A stretch of DNA of 64,000 nt from Peribacillus sp. FSL P2-0133 (GTDB lineage: Bacteria > Bacillota > Bacilli > Bacillales > DSM-1321), in contig NZ_CP150254.1 of assembly GCF_037975445.1 (NCBI RefSeq), forward strand, positions 4,958,001-5,022,000, in the 5' to 3' direction. Below are positions 39,921 through 49,821 of the stretch, one piece after another. Numbering within the stretch: position 1 is the first letter of the stretch; each line of letters begins with the position of its first letter. A program made the translations under genes and the position numbers. The notes under the pieces are model-generated. The model saw only the letters and a program-made list of their open reading frames with translations, did no database searches and was not told the origin of the DNA.

Positions 39921-40796
39921 TTATTTATATGAACCGAAAATTTCCTTTGCCAATCTACGCCCAGTAGGAGTCGCAGCCAGCCCGCCCTCTGCCGTTTCGC
40001 GAAGTGCAACCGGCATGGTCAATCCTATTTTATACATGGCGTCGATAACTTCGTCACATGGAATGCGGCTAGTAATGCCTGCAAGTGCCATATCAGCTGC
40101 CGTTATCGCGTTGGAGGCACCCATTGCGTTACGTTTCACGCAAGGAACTTCAACCAATCCAGCCACTGGATCACAAACCAGTCCAAGCATATTTTTCAAT
40201 GTGATCGCCATCGCTTCTGCGGCTTGGCTCGGTGTACCGCCGGCCAGTTCTACTATCGCAGCTGCGGCCATGCCACTTGCCGAGCCCACTTCTGCTTGGC
40301 AGCCACCAGCCGCTCCAGAAATGGAAGCGTTGTTTGCGACCACGAAACCGAAGGCAGCGGAAGTGAAAAGAAATTCGATCATCTCTGCTCGGGTCGGGTT
40401 TAATTTTTCTTTCACAGCAAATAATGTCCCGGGAACAACGCCTGCCGAACCGGCAGTCGGAGTGGCACAAATCATTCCCATTGCTGCATTCACTTCGTTC
40501 GTCGCAACAGCTTTACTGACGGCATCCAATAATAAATCGCCTGCGAGCGCCTTGCCTGACTTGATATAATTTTGCAAAAGAACGGCATCCCCGCCCGTTA
40601 GGCCTGTAACGGATTGCACACCTTTCTGGCCTCTTTCCACCGCTTGTTCCATCACTGTCAAATTCCTGTCCATCTTTTCAATGATCTGTTCTCTCGACAG
40701 GCTCGAGAACTCCATTTCTTGTAAAATCATGATTTCCGCGATTTTTACATGTTTACTTTCAGCAAGTTCAACCAACTCTGCTACATTTCGGAACAT
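39921..40796 (-). CDS. sdaAA: L-serine dehydratase, iron-sulfur-dependent, alpha subunit
   Basis: The 291-residue protein is the catalytic alpha chain of the two-subunit Bacillus-type L-serine deaminase. Cluster-ligand cysteines are visible in MLGLVCDPVAGLVEVPC and in GMICATPTAGSAGVVPG; ISGAAGGCQAEVGSASGMAA is the family's hallmark. With the beta chain it converts L-serine to pyruvate and ammonia through a [4Fe-4S] cluster. It follows sdaAB by 40 bases, GGAGG precedes the ATG, and a strong terminator ends the operon. Confidence 0.95.
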   Translation of the reverse strand: MFRNVAELVELAESKHVKIAEIMILQEMEFSSLSREQIIEKMDRNLTVMEQAVERGQKGVQSVTGLTGGDAVLLQNYIKSGKALAGDLLLDAVSKAVATNEVNAAMGMICATPTAGSAGVVPGTLFAVKEKLNPTRAEMIEFLFTSAAFGFVVANNASISGAAGGCQAEVGSASGMAAAAIVELAGGTPSQAAEAMAITLKNMLGLVCDPVAGLVEVPCVKRNAMGASNAITAADMALAGITSRIPCDEVIDAMYKIGLTMPVALRETAEGGLAATPTGRRLAKEIFGSYK

Positions 40797-40836
40797 GTTT
40801 TTACCTCCATATCTATGCCAACACTTTTACTGATTA

Positions 40837-41499
40837 TTATTCAACCATTCTTATGACTTGCGACACGTTTTCCAATCCTTCAATTTCCTTCATGACATCA
40901 CCCTTGATTTTCTGATCGACTTCAATCACCATGAGGGCCATTTGACCTTTTTCTTTTCGTGAAACTTCCATATGTCCAATGTTAATTTCATGATTCGCCA
41001 ATACTGTCGAAACGGAGGATATGATTCCAAACACATCGTTATGCACGACTAAAATGGCTGGGTTTTCACCCGACAATTTAAGCTTGAACGTATTCAATTC
41101 CGTTATTTCTATCGTTCCGCCGCCAATCGAGATCCCAACAAGTTCCAATTCTTTATCTTCGTCGAACAGTCTGATCTTGACTGTATTAGGGTGATCCATC
41201 ACCGTATCCTCGATTGTAAAGGTAACTTCCATGCCAGCTTCTTCCGCTATCGTTAAAGAGGCAGGGATTCGTTCATCATCCGTATCGAAATCCAATATCC
41301 CGCCTACCACAGCGACATCTGTACCGTGTCCCCTGAATGTTTTTGCAAAAGAGCCATATAAAGAAATGATGGCTTTCTTCGGTTGCTTTCCGAATAATGT
41401 CCGTGCTACTCTGCCAATTCTGGCAGCTCCTGCTGTATGTGAGCTTGAAGGTCCAATCATGACGGGACCGATTATATCGAATGCAGATCTGTATTTCAT
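40837..41499 (-). CDS. sdaAB: L-serine dehydratase, iron-sulfur-dependent, beta subunit
   Basis: The 220-residue protein starts MKYRSAFDIIGPVMIGPSSS, HTAGAARIGRVARTLFG, the standard beta-subunit start that helps shape the active site. The C-terminal third is an ACT domain (NPAILVVHNDVFGIISSVST) that may sense serine. I use this ATG rather than a TTG nine codons upstream, because homologues start here; GGGG lies 9-12 bases ahead. First gene of the sdaAB-sdaAA operon. The 301-base gap upstream is very AT-rich and otherwise featureless. Confidence 0.94.
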   Translation of the reverse strand: MKYRSAFDIIGPVMIGPSSSHTAGAARIGRVARTLFGKQPKKAIISLYGSFAKTFRGHGTDVAVVGGILDFDTDDERIPASLTIAEEAGMEVTFTIEDTVMDHPNTVKIRLFDEDKELELVGISIGGGTIEITELNTFKLKLSGENPAILVVHNDVFGIISSVSTVLANHEINIGHMEVSRKEKGQMALMVIEVDQKIKGDVMKEIEGLENVSQVIRMVE

Positions 41500-41760
41500 C
41501 GTGTAATGCCCCATTTCTGGCAATATATTTTTTAACCGTCTTTTCAGGGTGAATGAAGATCAAAAAGCGGCATAATTACTATATTAAAATATTTTTATCA
41601 TTCCTGCAATGAAAACCCTTTCATTGTATATCCCATATTAACATATATTACATAACATACATACCAAAATATTTATCATTTAACGCGAAATCAATATTTG
41701 ATTTTTCAGTATATTAAGATAATTAATCTTTTAATCATTAAATTTGTAGAAAAGCATGAA

Positions 41761-41784
41761 AAAAGCAGCCAACAGGCTGCTTTC
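41761..41784 (-). terminator. Intrinsic terminator of the nuclease gene
   Basis: AAAGCAGCC-AACA-GGCTGCTTT (41762-41783), followed on the minus strand by TTTTTTC. Confidence 0.9.
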
Positions 41785-41800
41785 CCTTCTATCTCCGATT

Positions 41801-44800
41801 TTAACTTGCCTTTTTCTCATCGATGGATTTAGCGGCACCCCAAATTTCGGATGCCCATTCAGGATGGTCGATGAATGGATTGCGGTTATTTTGCCAGTCA
41901 TGAATGACATCATTGCGATGGCTCTCGAATTCGTCGACTGGATCGAGTTCATTCCATTTCAAAAGTGTCGATAGCTTTCCATGAAGCGGCTTAGGATACG
42001 TATTGACTGTATCGGATAATTCAAGATCCAACTCGCCGTCTCCTTCATATCGGACGGCCATGTAAAATAACATCCTTGCTATATCGCCTTTAACACGATC
42101 TGGCGGCTCCCATGAATCTGAATCAAACTTACATTCACATCCACTATATGTTTGACCGCCCTCGTCGAAATCAAGGTGGCCCCGTTTACCATTCACTGTT
42201 ACATCAGCGGGACGGAGGTGATGAAGGTCTGTCCCGGGACCTTTGCTTGTCCCAAAATCACCGTGGGACTTTGCCCAAACATGTTCACGGTTCCATTGTC
42301 CGGTATTGCCCCCATTCGCGTTCTTCGAGATGGATTTTCCAGAGTAAAGCAAGATAACATTCTGTTTGTTCACCGGATCTTCATCCGTTTCTTTAAGGGC
42401 ATTCCACACTTGATCATAAGATAACATCGTATGCCCCTTAATTATCGAGTGCAGAACAGATTTCAATTCCGTTCCCGTTTTTCCTGCCGCCGTTTCGTAA
42501 TAAGCTTCAAGCGGCTTATCATTCGATACGGTCAACGTGAAACGGGCAACCGCTTCCGATTGCTGGTCCTCGGCCTTGACTGCGACAAGGTATGTTCCTG
42601 CTTCATTTGCAGGAAGGGTTAATGTCTGGCCGGCGACCGTACCGATAGTGGATGAAAAGGTAAGTTCATCTCCATCTGGATCTGAGAAGTGCTCACTCAA
42701 ATCGATGGTGACCTTGGAACCGGCTTTCACTTCAAGATTTTCCAGGTTTTTCGATACGACTGGCGCATGATTTTCTTTAGGGTCGAAAGGGGAAGCAATC
42801 GCTTCCCCTTTCGAATTGACAAACTTGATATTCGATGTGTCGACACCTTCTGTTACCGTCCACTTCTGAACATTTTCAGCGCCCCTGATTTCTTTTACAT
42901 TGGCGTTATCGATGATAACTTCCTTCACCGCCATGCCTCCAAAATCGATGATTGCGCCTTCCTTATCCGGTTTTATCGTCACTGCAGCATTCTTCAGCCC
43001 AAGGCCTTTGAGTACAGCATATGAACCTTTTAACCAGATACCTTCTTCGATGTTGGATGTTTCATCAAGATCGATCAAAACACTAGGTGAAGCAATCGTA
43101 AGTCTTTTTGTTTTAACGTTTGTAAAATTATACGTTTTTTCTGGAGCAGGAGTTTCAACTCCGCCTGATCCAGATAAAGAGGTTGAGATTAGTACAGGGT
43201 CATGATCGCTAGCCCTTCCATGAGCTTCCATGAAGGATGAGTTAATATGGATAATATCGACTTTTGTCGCCTCAGCCATATTATTCGATACAAGGATATG
43301 GTCCAGTACTTGTGAATTGCCTTGATATGTGTAAGAATAACGTTTTTCAAAAGGGACTTTCTCGATCATATTGGTTAGAACATTGCCCTTTAATGTTTTT
43401 AGCGGAGCCGAAAATTCAAAATCATTAAAGTCTCCAAGCAAGACGACATTCGCTTTGGCATCCTGTGACTTGATATCACTGACAAACCGATTGACAATGG
43501 AGGCAATTTGAAGCCTTTGCGTTTCACTTGAAAGGACAGGAGGCTGGTTTTTGCCGAATAAAGGCTGGTCACCGCCCTTGGAATTAAAATGATTGGCCAC
43601 CACCACTACGCTTTCGCCTTTAAATTCGAATTGAGCGGCTAAAGGCTTCCTGCTTGAAGTGAAGGCGGGATCGGTAGGCTCAATTCGTCCAGGGTTCAAG
43701 GTAAGTTTTCCAGCTTTGAAGCCCACGGACTGTGTTGCCGTTCCTTTCGTTCCTTCAGTCAATTGGACACGGTCGACATTATATAAAAAGCCTACGCGGA
43801 TATTACCGCCGGGTGCCCCGCCATCAAGTTTATCTTCTGGAGCGATATCGATGTATTGATATTGCGGTCCGCCCAGCTCTTTTATTTTGTCGGTTAACTT
43901 CTTGGCACTTTGAGCAGAATCCGTTGTCCCGCTATCCGTTGCCCCATCATTATCTTGCATTTCCGTTACGCCGATGATATCGGGTTGTTTAAGATTGGTA
44001 ATGATGGATGTTGCAATCGTTTCGACTTTAGAATTAGCTGTTTGAGTGGAAAAATTCTCGATATTATAGGAAGCGATCGATAGCTTATCAGCATCCTTCT
44101 CTAAGGATGTCACTTCCCGGGCCGTTCCGCCATCCTTTAACGCAGGCAGCTGGGCTTTATCCGTCACTACCCTATAATTGCTATATCCATAGCTGATGAC
44201 ACCCGTGACCGAGCCATCAAAGAAATCACCCGTTTTCGCTGCAAATGATTCATCATTTATATCCAGGGTAATTCTTTCAGGATTGAAATCCGTTTCCGTT
44301 ATTTTGACGCCCCCAACTGCAGTCGTCGTTTCCATATTCCCTGGAATCACGACCAATTCACCATAGTCTTGAGGAGCGACCACTTTCGGGTTATATACTT
44401 GAACGAGCATTCCTTCCAGACTCTCGTAGAAATCAATGCCGTCTTCGCTCGGATTAAAATCTGTCAATCTATCATCATCGATGTTCTCGGAAGGCGGAAT
44501 GACATCTTTTCCGATGACGATCGGTTCTGGAATCGCTGCAGTGCCAAGCCTTTCAATCGTCGTATTGGTCAATTCAGTTGTTGGCAGATCCGTCGTTTTC
44601 ATTTCAGCGTATCCTTCGATATACCACTCAGCGACTTTACCTGCCACTTTGACATGATCTCCCGCTTTCAGACCATGTGCTTTGTTGTACACAAGTATTC
44701 CCTCGGAAGTCGTTAAGTCCTTATCCGGGTTGGGATCTTGCATATAAAAGTTATTCGCATCCTTTACATAAGTGACGACACCTTCCACACCTGAGACGAG

Positions 44801-46132
44801 TTGATTTTCATATGATGAAAAATGATTCATCCCCTGAATGTCACGAATCTTCACTTCATTGGTTTTGGTAACGGTATAGGCAAAAGTGAAAACTTCCGAT
44901 GTCTTATCGTTGACAGCGATTGCCTTGATGACAGTATCTTTCGTTAAAATGATCGGTTCTGTGTACAAGGCACTTGAAGAAGTCGGTGAGGTTCCATCCA
45001 GCGTATAATGGATTTTCGCTTCTTCCCAGCCAGATTCAAGTGATACTTTTGTATTTTCACTAACCGTACCAGGGAAAATATCCGTGTATACTGCTGGTTT
45101 GTTCACCAGTTCATAATCTTCAATGCCACGCGGCTTCAACTGATACGTGTCATTGAACTTTGATCCGATCCCGGTTACGGAAATGACATCCCCTACTTTA
45201 AAGTTCCTCACGAACTCTTCATAACTCGAACCGGTCCGGTTATCATGGCGAACGATAACAGATTTCCCTTCAGTATCTTCCGCCTTGAATTCGAATGTTC
45301 CGTATGTTCCCGATGCAGCCAATTCTGTAATGGTCGCTTTTTCAATGGTGACCAGCTCACCTTGTGTTTCCTCATTGACCCCAGATGCATCAATTTTTTG
45401 GATTTCAGGAAGTTCATTCCCGGAAGAAACCACTTCAAGGGAGGTTGGTTGGATTTGCAATTCCTTATTATAAGCGGATACTTTTCCGATTAAAGTAACC
45501 TTATCCCCTTGCTTTACATCCTCAGGCCAGGAAGAACCATAAACATATAGCCCCGCCGTTTCATCTTGGATATAAAAGCCTTTTCCTCCCCAATAACCAA
45601 GCCCTGTGGTGACCACTCCATCGACCTGCACTACATCTTCGGTATTCGTGCGCGCCTCGGCAATGGAGTCCAGAACCTTCACATCAGGCTGTTCAGGAGT
45701 TGTTCCTCCATCAGTGATTATCGTGTAATCCGTTGCGGATTTCAGGCCGGGTACTGAAAAGTACTTTTCCAGCTTCCCTGTAATCGTCACCTGAGCTTTA
45801 AGTAATTCCGGATGTTCGACCAAATTCAAAGCCGTTCGGATATTTCCGGCTGGAAGCTGGACAGGCATGATTTTCTTAACATCTTTTTCATCCGGACTAT
45901 CCGCAATACCTATGTTGGTACTTTCAGTAAAAGGCGATGTTTGCTGATAGCTTGTACCGCTTTTAGCTGTACCGACGATATATCCCTTCACTGTCGCCGT
46001 TCCGCTGTTATTATTAATCGCTTCCATTACCGATATTGTCCCTTCCGCTTTTGCAGCGGCTGCATTTGGCAAAACCGTTGACAGCACAATCAGTATGGCA
46101 AAGAAAAGCTTGCTTACCCCGTTCTTCTTCAA
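41801..46132 (-). CDS. Giant secreted multidomain nuclease (OB folds, EEP nuclease, endonuclease I)
   Basis: About 1443 residues with a Sec signal peptide (KKNGVSKLFFAILIVLSTVL, cleavage after AAAA). Domains in order: OB-type modules (ISVMEAINNNSGTATVKGYI, residues about 30-110; a second about 140-240), a chitobiase-like linker module (WEEAKIHYTLDGTSPTSSSA, about 365-430), another OB-like part, an EEP nuclease (LSIASYNIENFSTQTANSKV, IIGVTEMQDNDG, VLLGDFNDFEFSAPL, GRASDHDPVLIS, about 685-1000), a beta-rich module, a cadherin-like domain (HFSDPDGDELTFSS), and a C-terminal endonuclease I domain (NREHVWAKSHGDF, GTDLHHLRPADVTVNGKRGH, about 1190-1420). No LPxTG or S-layer anchor is seen. The start is a TTG with GGAGGGG 8 bases upstream. 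It lies 55 bases behind a 5'-nucleotidase gene. Confidence 0.9.
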   Translation of the reverse strand: MKKNGVSKLFFAILIVLSTVLPNAAAAKAEGTISVMEAINNNSGTATVKGYIVGTAKSGTSYQQTSPFTESTNIGIADSPDEKDVKKIMPVQLPAGNIRTALNLVEHPELLKAQVTITGKLEKYFSVPGLKSATDYTIITDGGTTPEQPDVKVLDSIAEARTNTEDVVQVDGVVTTGLGYWGGKGFYIQDETAGLYVYGSSWPEDVKQGDKVTLIGKVSAYNKELQIQPTSLEVVSSGNELPEIQKIDASGVNEETQGELVTIEKATITELAASGTYGTFEFKAEDTEGKSVIVRHDNRTGSSYEEFVRNFKVGDVISVTGIGSKFNDTYQLKPRGIEDYELVNKPAVYTDIFPGTVSENTKVSLESGWEEAKIHYTLDGTSPTSSSALYTEPIILTKDTVIKAIAVNDKTSEVFTFAYTVTKTNEVKIRDIQGMNHFSSYENQLVSGVEGVVTYVKDANNFYMQDPNPDKDLTTSEGILVYNKAHGLKAGDHVKVAGKVAEWYIEGYAEMKTTDLPTTELTNTTIERLGTAAIPEPIVIGKDVIPPSENIDDDRLTDFNPSEDGIDFYESLEGMLVQVYNPKVVAPQDYGELVVIPGNMETTTAVGGVKITETDFNPERITLDINDESFAAKTGDFFDGSVTGVISYGYSNYRVVTDKAQLPALKDGGTAREVTSLEKDADKLSIASYNIENFSTQTANSKVETIATSIITNLKQPDIIGVTEMQDNDGATDSGTTDSAQSAKKLTDKIKELGGPQYQYIDIAPEDKLDGGAPGGNIRVGFLYNVDRVQLTEGTKGTATQSVGFKAGKLTLNPGRIEPTDPAFTSSRKPLAAQFEFKGESVVVVANHFNSKGGDQPLFGKNQPPVLSSETQRLQIASIVNRFVSDIKSQDAKANVVLLGDFNDFEFSAPLKTLKGNVLTNMIEKVPFEKRYSYTYQGNSQVLDHILVSNNMAEATKVDIIHINSSFMEAHGRASDHDPVLISTSLSGSGGVETPAPEKTYNFTNVKTKRLTIASPSVLIDLDETSNIEEGIWLKGSYAVLKGLGLKNAAVTIKPDKEGAIIDFGGMAVKEVIIDNANVKEIRGAENVQKWTVTEGVDTSNIKFVNSKGEAIASPFDPKENHAPVVSKNLENLEVKAGSKVTIDLSEHFSDPDGDELTFSSTIGTVAGQTLTLPANEAGTYLVAVKAEDQQSEAVARFTLTVSNDKPLEAYYETAAGKTGTELKSVLHSIIKGHTMLSYDQVWNALKETDEDPVNKQNVILLYSGKSISKNANGGNTGQWNREHVWAKSHGDFGTSKGPGTDLHHLRPADVTVNGKRGHLDFDEGGQTYSGCECKFDSDSWEPPDRVKGDIARMLFYMAVRYEGDGELDLELSDTVNTYPKPLHGKLSTLLKWNELDPVDEFESHRNDVIHDWQNNRNPFIDHPEWASEIWGAAKSIDEKKAS

Positions 46133-46186
46133 GATCTCAACCCCTCCAACTTTTTTTCGCAGGCTCAGCAATCATTTGAATACCGC

Positions 46187-48997
46187 TTAAAGAATGGTTT
46201 CGCCATTCACCGTGACACCGCTCATGCTCACGGTCTTACCGTTAAGTCCCGATAAATCCAAATTACCCTCGACCGTAACCTGTGAAAAAGTAAAGTCATC
46301 CGGAGGAGTTCCTGTTAATGTAAGATTCCCTTTAACGACTGCATTTTCCAATGAAGCAATATCCGTGATGTCTACAACTACATTACCTTCATGTGTTTTT
46401 GGGGCATCAGCCGTTCCGCCAAAGTCTTTAGCCAATACGACAGTCGGATCTGTATTGCTTCCGGCAACATCTTTGATGCGTCCTTCAATGCTTGGATCGA
46501 CAGTTTTCAGCCCGCCTACATAATCTCGTAAATTCTCCCAATCAGCGAGTCCGATATCCGTCACTCTTCCTTCTTCATAAGCCTTCTTGAAAACGGTGAA
46601 TCCATCTCCGCCCTTGGCTGTAAAAGCATTGGTCGCCACGACATATTCCTTCGCTGCATCCAATTCGGAATAGGTTCCATCTTGTCCAAGGACTTCAACC
46701 TTTGTGACACGATTGCCTGCTTCCTTAGAACTGTCGTAGCTGAATTTCATTCCGGAAACATGCAGGAAACCGCCATTTTCCTTAGGAGCGAGGCTTACAC
46801 TATGCTCTAATGCTTCATTGATTTCTGCACCCGTAAGCTTCATCGTCGCTAACGTATTCCCAAACGGTAAAACGGTTAGGATTTCCCCTAAAGTGATCTC
46901 ACCTTGATCGATGCCAGCGCGGATGCCCCCGCCATTTTGGAAGGCTATGACCGTATCCTTATTGAATTCTTTCGCTTTACTTAGCATTCCATCCGTAATT
47001 AAATTGCCCAGTTCCGTTTCATTTTTACGAACACTCGGCTTCGTCTCATCTCCTGCATCACGCGGTGTTTCCAAGGCTTTCACAGCTGTTGCACCAGTCT
47101 TCGTTTCCTTCAGCTCCTTAATTTTCGAGGAGTATGTTTCGAGCACTTTTGCCGCTTCGGCATCATCCTGTTTTTCAGAAAGCTTAATCAGCTTACCGGC
47201 TTGTCCGACAATCTTGCCATCCTTATCGAAATTCACATCGATCGTTCCTAAATAATCGCTATACTGATATCCTTGAACGATGACAGTCGGCTCTTTCGTT
47301 TTCCCTTTATCATCTTTGTCAACAACAACGGGGGCGTCTAACTGCGTATGGCTATGTCCGCCCACGATCACGTCGATGCCCTTGACCTTAGCAGCCAATG
47401 TTAAATCATTGTCATAAGCCGCATTGTCATCGTAACCAATATGGGATACGGCAACTATCTTATTGACTCCCATGCCTTTGAACGCCTTGACCGCTTTTTC
47501 GGCTTCTTCAAGATAGTTTTCGAATTCTATACTTCCAGGACTTGAAATATCTTTCGTCTCTTCAGTTGTAAGCCCGAAGAACCCTACCTTTTGGCCATCC
47601 ACTTGTTTTACGATCCCATTGTATATCTTCCCTTGCTCTGGCTTACTTGAAATCAAGTCCGAGAAAAGCCCCTTGAACTTATCATCTTTGGAGAAGTCTA
47701 CATTCGAACTGACAAATGGGAACTTTGCCCCTTTTATGAAGTCAGCCAAAGCTTGATGCCCTTCGGCGCTTGATCCCAAATCAAACTCATGATTCCCGAA
47801 TGTCATGACGTCATATTTCATTAAATTCATGAAGCGAAGATCCGCTTGCCCCTTGAATTCATTAAAATAAAGAGTTCCCGAGAATACGTCACCAGCATCT
47901 ACCAAAAGAGCTTGCGGCTTACTCTTACGCACTTCCTTAACAGCCGTCACCCTTTTTGCCACATTGTCCAAGTGGGCATGCGTATCATTCGTATGCATCA
48001 AGGAAAGGGTGATCGCCTTCGCTGGATTTTTCAAGGCTTCTTCGGCTGCGGCAACTTTCTTATCCGCCAATGCCATTTTCGCCAGGAATTCCTTTCTGTC
48101 CGACTCCTTGATTCCATTTAAATTAATGGCTGCTTTCGCCTTTTTAGCTGCATTTATCTGTTCTTTCGTTTTAAGTTCCCCATTGGCAAGAGCTACATAG
48201 GCATTGACCCGTTTTGCCACTTCTTTTTTCTTTTCTGCATATACCGCATCATCATACTTACCTTTCACTTCTTTAACATAGGCATGTATGGCTTTTCCGA
48301 GCTTGGATGTTTTGCTGACCTTTTTCAACTGCGAAGAAACCGTTTGCATCCGCTTGTCCGCGGTCTTTAAATCACCTTTCTTCACCCAGTATTCAGCTTT
48401 TTCATAGTAGTACGGAACTTTCAGGTCACCGTTCAAAGCTGTTTTGGTCGATTTAGTGAATTTATCGTATAGGAGCTTTTCGATTTTCGCACCGTAAACA
48501 GTATCTTTAATATCTTTATCTGCCTTTTTCACGGCTTTATCCAGTGCCTCGTATTGATTCCTGATATCTATTGATTTCTTGGCAAGGATGGCATTCGTAA
48601 GGGCGCCAATCGATTTGCCATGTGCAGCTTTTGCTTTCTCAGCCGCTTTATATCCTTTTACATAGCCTTCTGAACGAGTGATGTACTTATCATAAGCTTC
48701 GATTTCTTTGTATTTGGCATCTTTTTCTTTTTTGCTTAACATTGATTTTTTAATGGTAGAGTTGATGTCTTTTTTTGCTTGTTTAGCAGATTTGATTTGT
48801 TTTTCAACAGTGGACACTGAAGCGAGTTTAGAAGTGTAAAAATAGGTATCGAATGGTTTTTTGATGGCGGCCTTGGCCGTTTTGATTTTACTATTCAGGC
48901 TAGTGGCAGCATCAGAAGGTGCCGGCGCTACCGCTACGATCGTTGTCGCAGCCATTATGGTAGCTGATGCAATTTTTACGATTTTCTTTTTCCCCAT
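46187..48997 (-). CDS. Secreted 5'-nucleotidase/cyclic phosphodiesterase with S-layer-like helical N terminus
   Basis: The 936-residue protein has a signal peptide (MGKKKIVKIASATIMAATTI, cleaved near APSDA). Residues about 30-325 are a lysine- and alanine-rich helical region (KKDINSTIKKSMLSKKEKDA, AEKKKEVAKRVNAYVALANG) like the wall-binding part of Geobacillus SbsC-type S-layer proteins. The metallophosphatase domain follows (LSLMHTNDTHAHLDN, LLVDAGDVFSGTLYF, MTFGNHEFDLG, VSHIGYDDNA, DVIVGGHSHTQLD), then the 5-nucleotidase C domain (LGNLITDGMLSKA, AFQNGGGIRAGIDQGEITLG). The short C-terminal tail NLTLTGTPPDDFTFSQVTVE recalls a beta module of the neighbouring nuclease. It would dephosphorylate nucleotides at the cell surface. 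The ATG follows GGGGGGA. Confidence 0.9.
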   Translation of the reverse strand: MGKKKIVKIASATIMAATTIVAVAPAPSDAATSLNSKIKTAKAAIKKPFDTYFYTSKLASVSTVEKQIKSAKQAKKDINSTIKKSMLSKKEKDAKYKEIEAYDKYITRSEGYVKGYKAAEKAKAAHGKSIGALTNAILAKKSIDIRNQYEALDKAVKKADKDIKDTVYGAKIEKLLYDKFTKSTKTALNGDLKVPYYYEKAEYWVKKGDLKTADKRMQTVSSQLKKVSKTSKLGKAIHAYVKEVKGKYDDAVYAEKKKEVAKRVNAYVALANGELKTKEQINAAKKAKAAINLNGIKESDRKEFLAKMALADKKVAAAEEALKNPAKAITLSLMHTNDTHAHLDNVAKRVTAVKEVRKSKPQALLVDAGDVFSGTLYFNEFKGQADLRFMNLMKYDVMTFGNHEFDLGSSAEGHQALADFIKGAKFPFVSSNVDFSKDDKFKGLFSDLISSKPEQGKIYNGIVKQVDGQKVGFFGLTTEETKDISSPGSIEFENYLEEAEKAVKAFKGMGVNKIVAVSHIGYDDNAAYDNDLTLAAKVKGIDVIVGGHSHTQLDAPVVVDKDDKGKTKEPTVIVQGYQYSDYLGTIDVNFDKDGKIVGQAGKLIKLSEKQDDAEAAKVLETYSSKIKELKETKTGATAVKALETPRDAGDETKPSVRKNETELGNLITDGMLSKAKEFNKDTVIAFQNGGGIRAGIDQGEITLGEILTVLPFGNTLATMKLTGAEINEALEHSVSLAPKENGGFLHVSGMKFSYDSSKEAGNRVTKVEVLGQDGTYSELDAAKEYVVATNAFTAKGGDGFTVFKKAYEEGRVTDIGLADWENLRDYVGGLKTVDPSIEGRIKDVAGSNTDPTVVLAKDFGGTADAPKTHEGNVVVDITDIASLENAVVKGNLTLTGTPPDDFTFSQVTVEGNLDLSGLNGKTVSMSGVTVNGETIL

Positions 48998-49547
48998 TAT
49001 AGTTAATCCCCCCATAAGTTATATACTGACATAACATTCTGCTAACTTATCCATAGAATTTACACAATTTCCCAAAAATTGAATCCCGACAAATTTACTT
49101 ATCCATACACAAATCCACCCTACTTTTTTCCTCTAAAGATTCGTGTATCTCCTATATTACAACAAAATAATCCAATTTTAAAACAAATTTACAATACAAC
49201 ACGGAATATTAACAGAATATTATCATTACAATCACCCCAAAATACCCATTATTTGATAGATGATATATCAATAAAATGATTTAATGGTAAAATAGTTCTG
49301 ATTTACCTCGTGACCACTCATGGTCTTTATACCTGATTTGTCGAAAAGCAAAAAAAAGAGAGCGATTTAAATCTCACCCAGACTGTAGAGGTCTCGGCTA
49401 GCCAGTTATTCGGCAGGAGTGTCGCTAATTTCTTCAATTCAATGAGTATTCATCTTATATAAAACAGTGAAAAATCATGTGGTATAAACTAGTCTTAAGC
49501 GTGGTTCGGGATGAGATCAGCTACGGTTTTTATAAAAAAACATTCCA
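48998..49547. other. AT-rich promoter region of the nucleotidase-nuclease pair, no gene seen
   Basis: The stretch includes TTTACA at 49189, TTAACA and TTATCA at about 49211 and 49222, spaced 11 bases like Pho-box repeats but on the strand opposite to the gene; this is weak. A short piece near 49391-49435 (GCCAGTTATTCGGCAGGA, TAATTTCTTCAA) resembles the sequence at the 3' end of the DinB gene at 38778-38820 and may be a decayed copy. Confidence 0.35.
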
Positions 49548-49678
49548 GTTGATTGGAACGGAAGGTACGAGACTCCTGCGGGAAAAACGCGTCCAAGGGA
49601 GACCCCGCAGGCGCAAAGGGCGCCGAGGAGGCTCCCGGACCGCCCGCGGAAAGCGAGTGCCCTACGTTCCAATCAACG
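49548..49678. repeat. GC-rich dispersed repeat, copy 2
   Basis: Same element as 30656-30790, with perfect terminal inverted repeats GTTGATTGGAACG / CGTTCCAATCAAC. Long frames across it are composition artefacts. Confidence 0.88.
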
Positions 49679-49821
49679 TAATTTTGCAAAACCTCAAAAA
49701 AACAAAAAAGAGCATCAATTACGATGCCCTTGTCAAAAATTCCACCTTAATGGTTGAGGGAAGTGCCTTGCCGATACTCAAGTATGCTTCGAATAGAGGA
49801 TCAACATTACTAAACAGGCTT

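Noticed and set aside
49189-49228. PhoP boxes upstream of the nucleotidase gene
   Set aside because: TTAACA and TTATCA are 11 bases apart but on the strand opposite to the gene and with a poor third unit. In such AT-rich DNA this is weak evidence.
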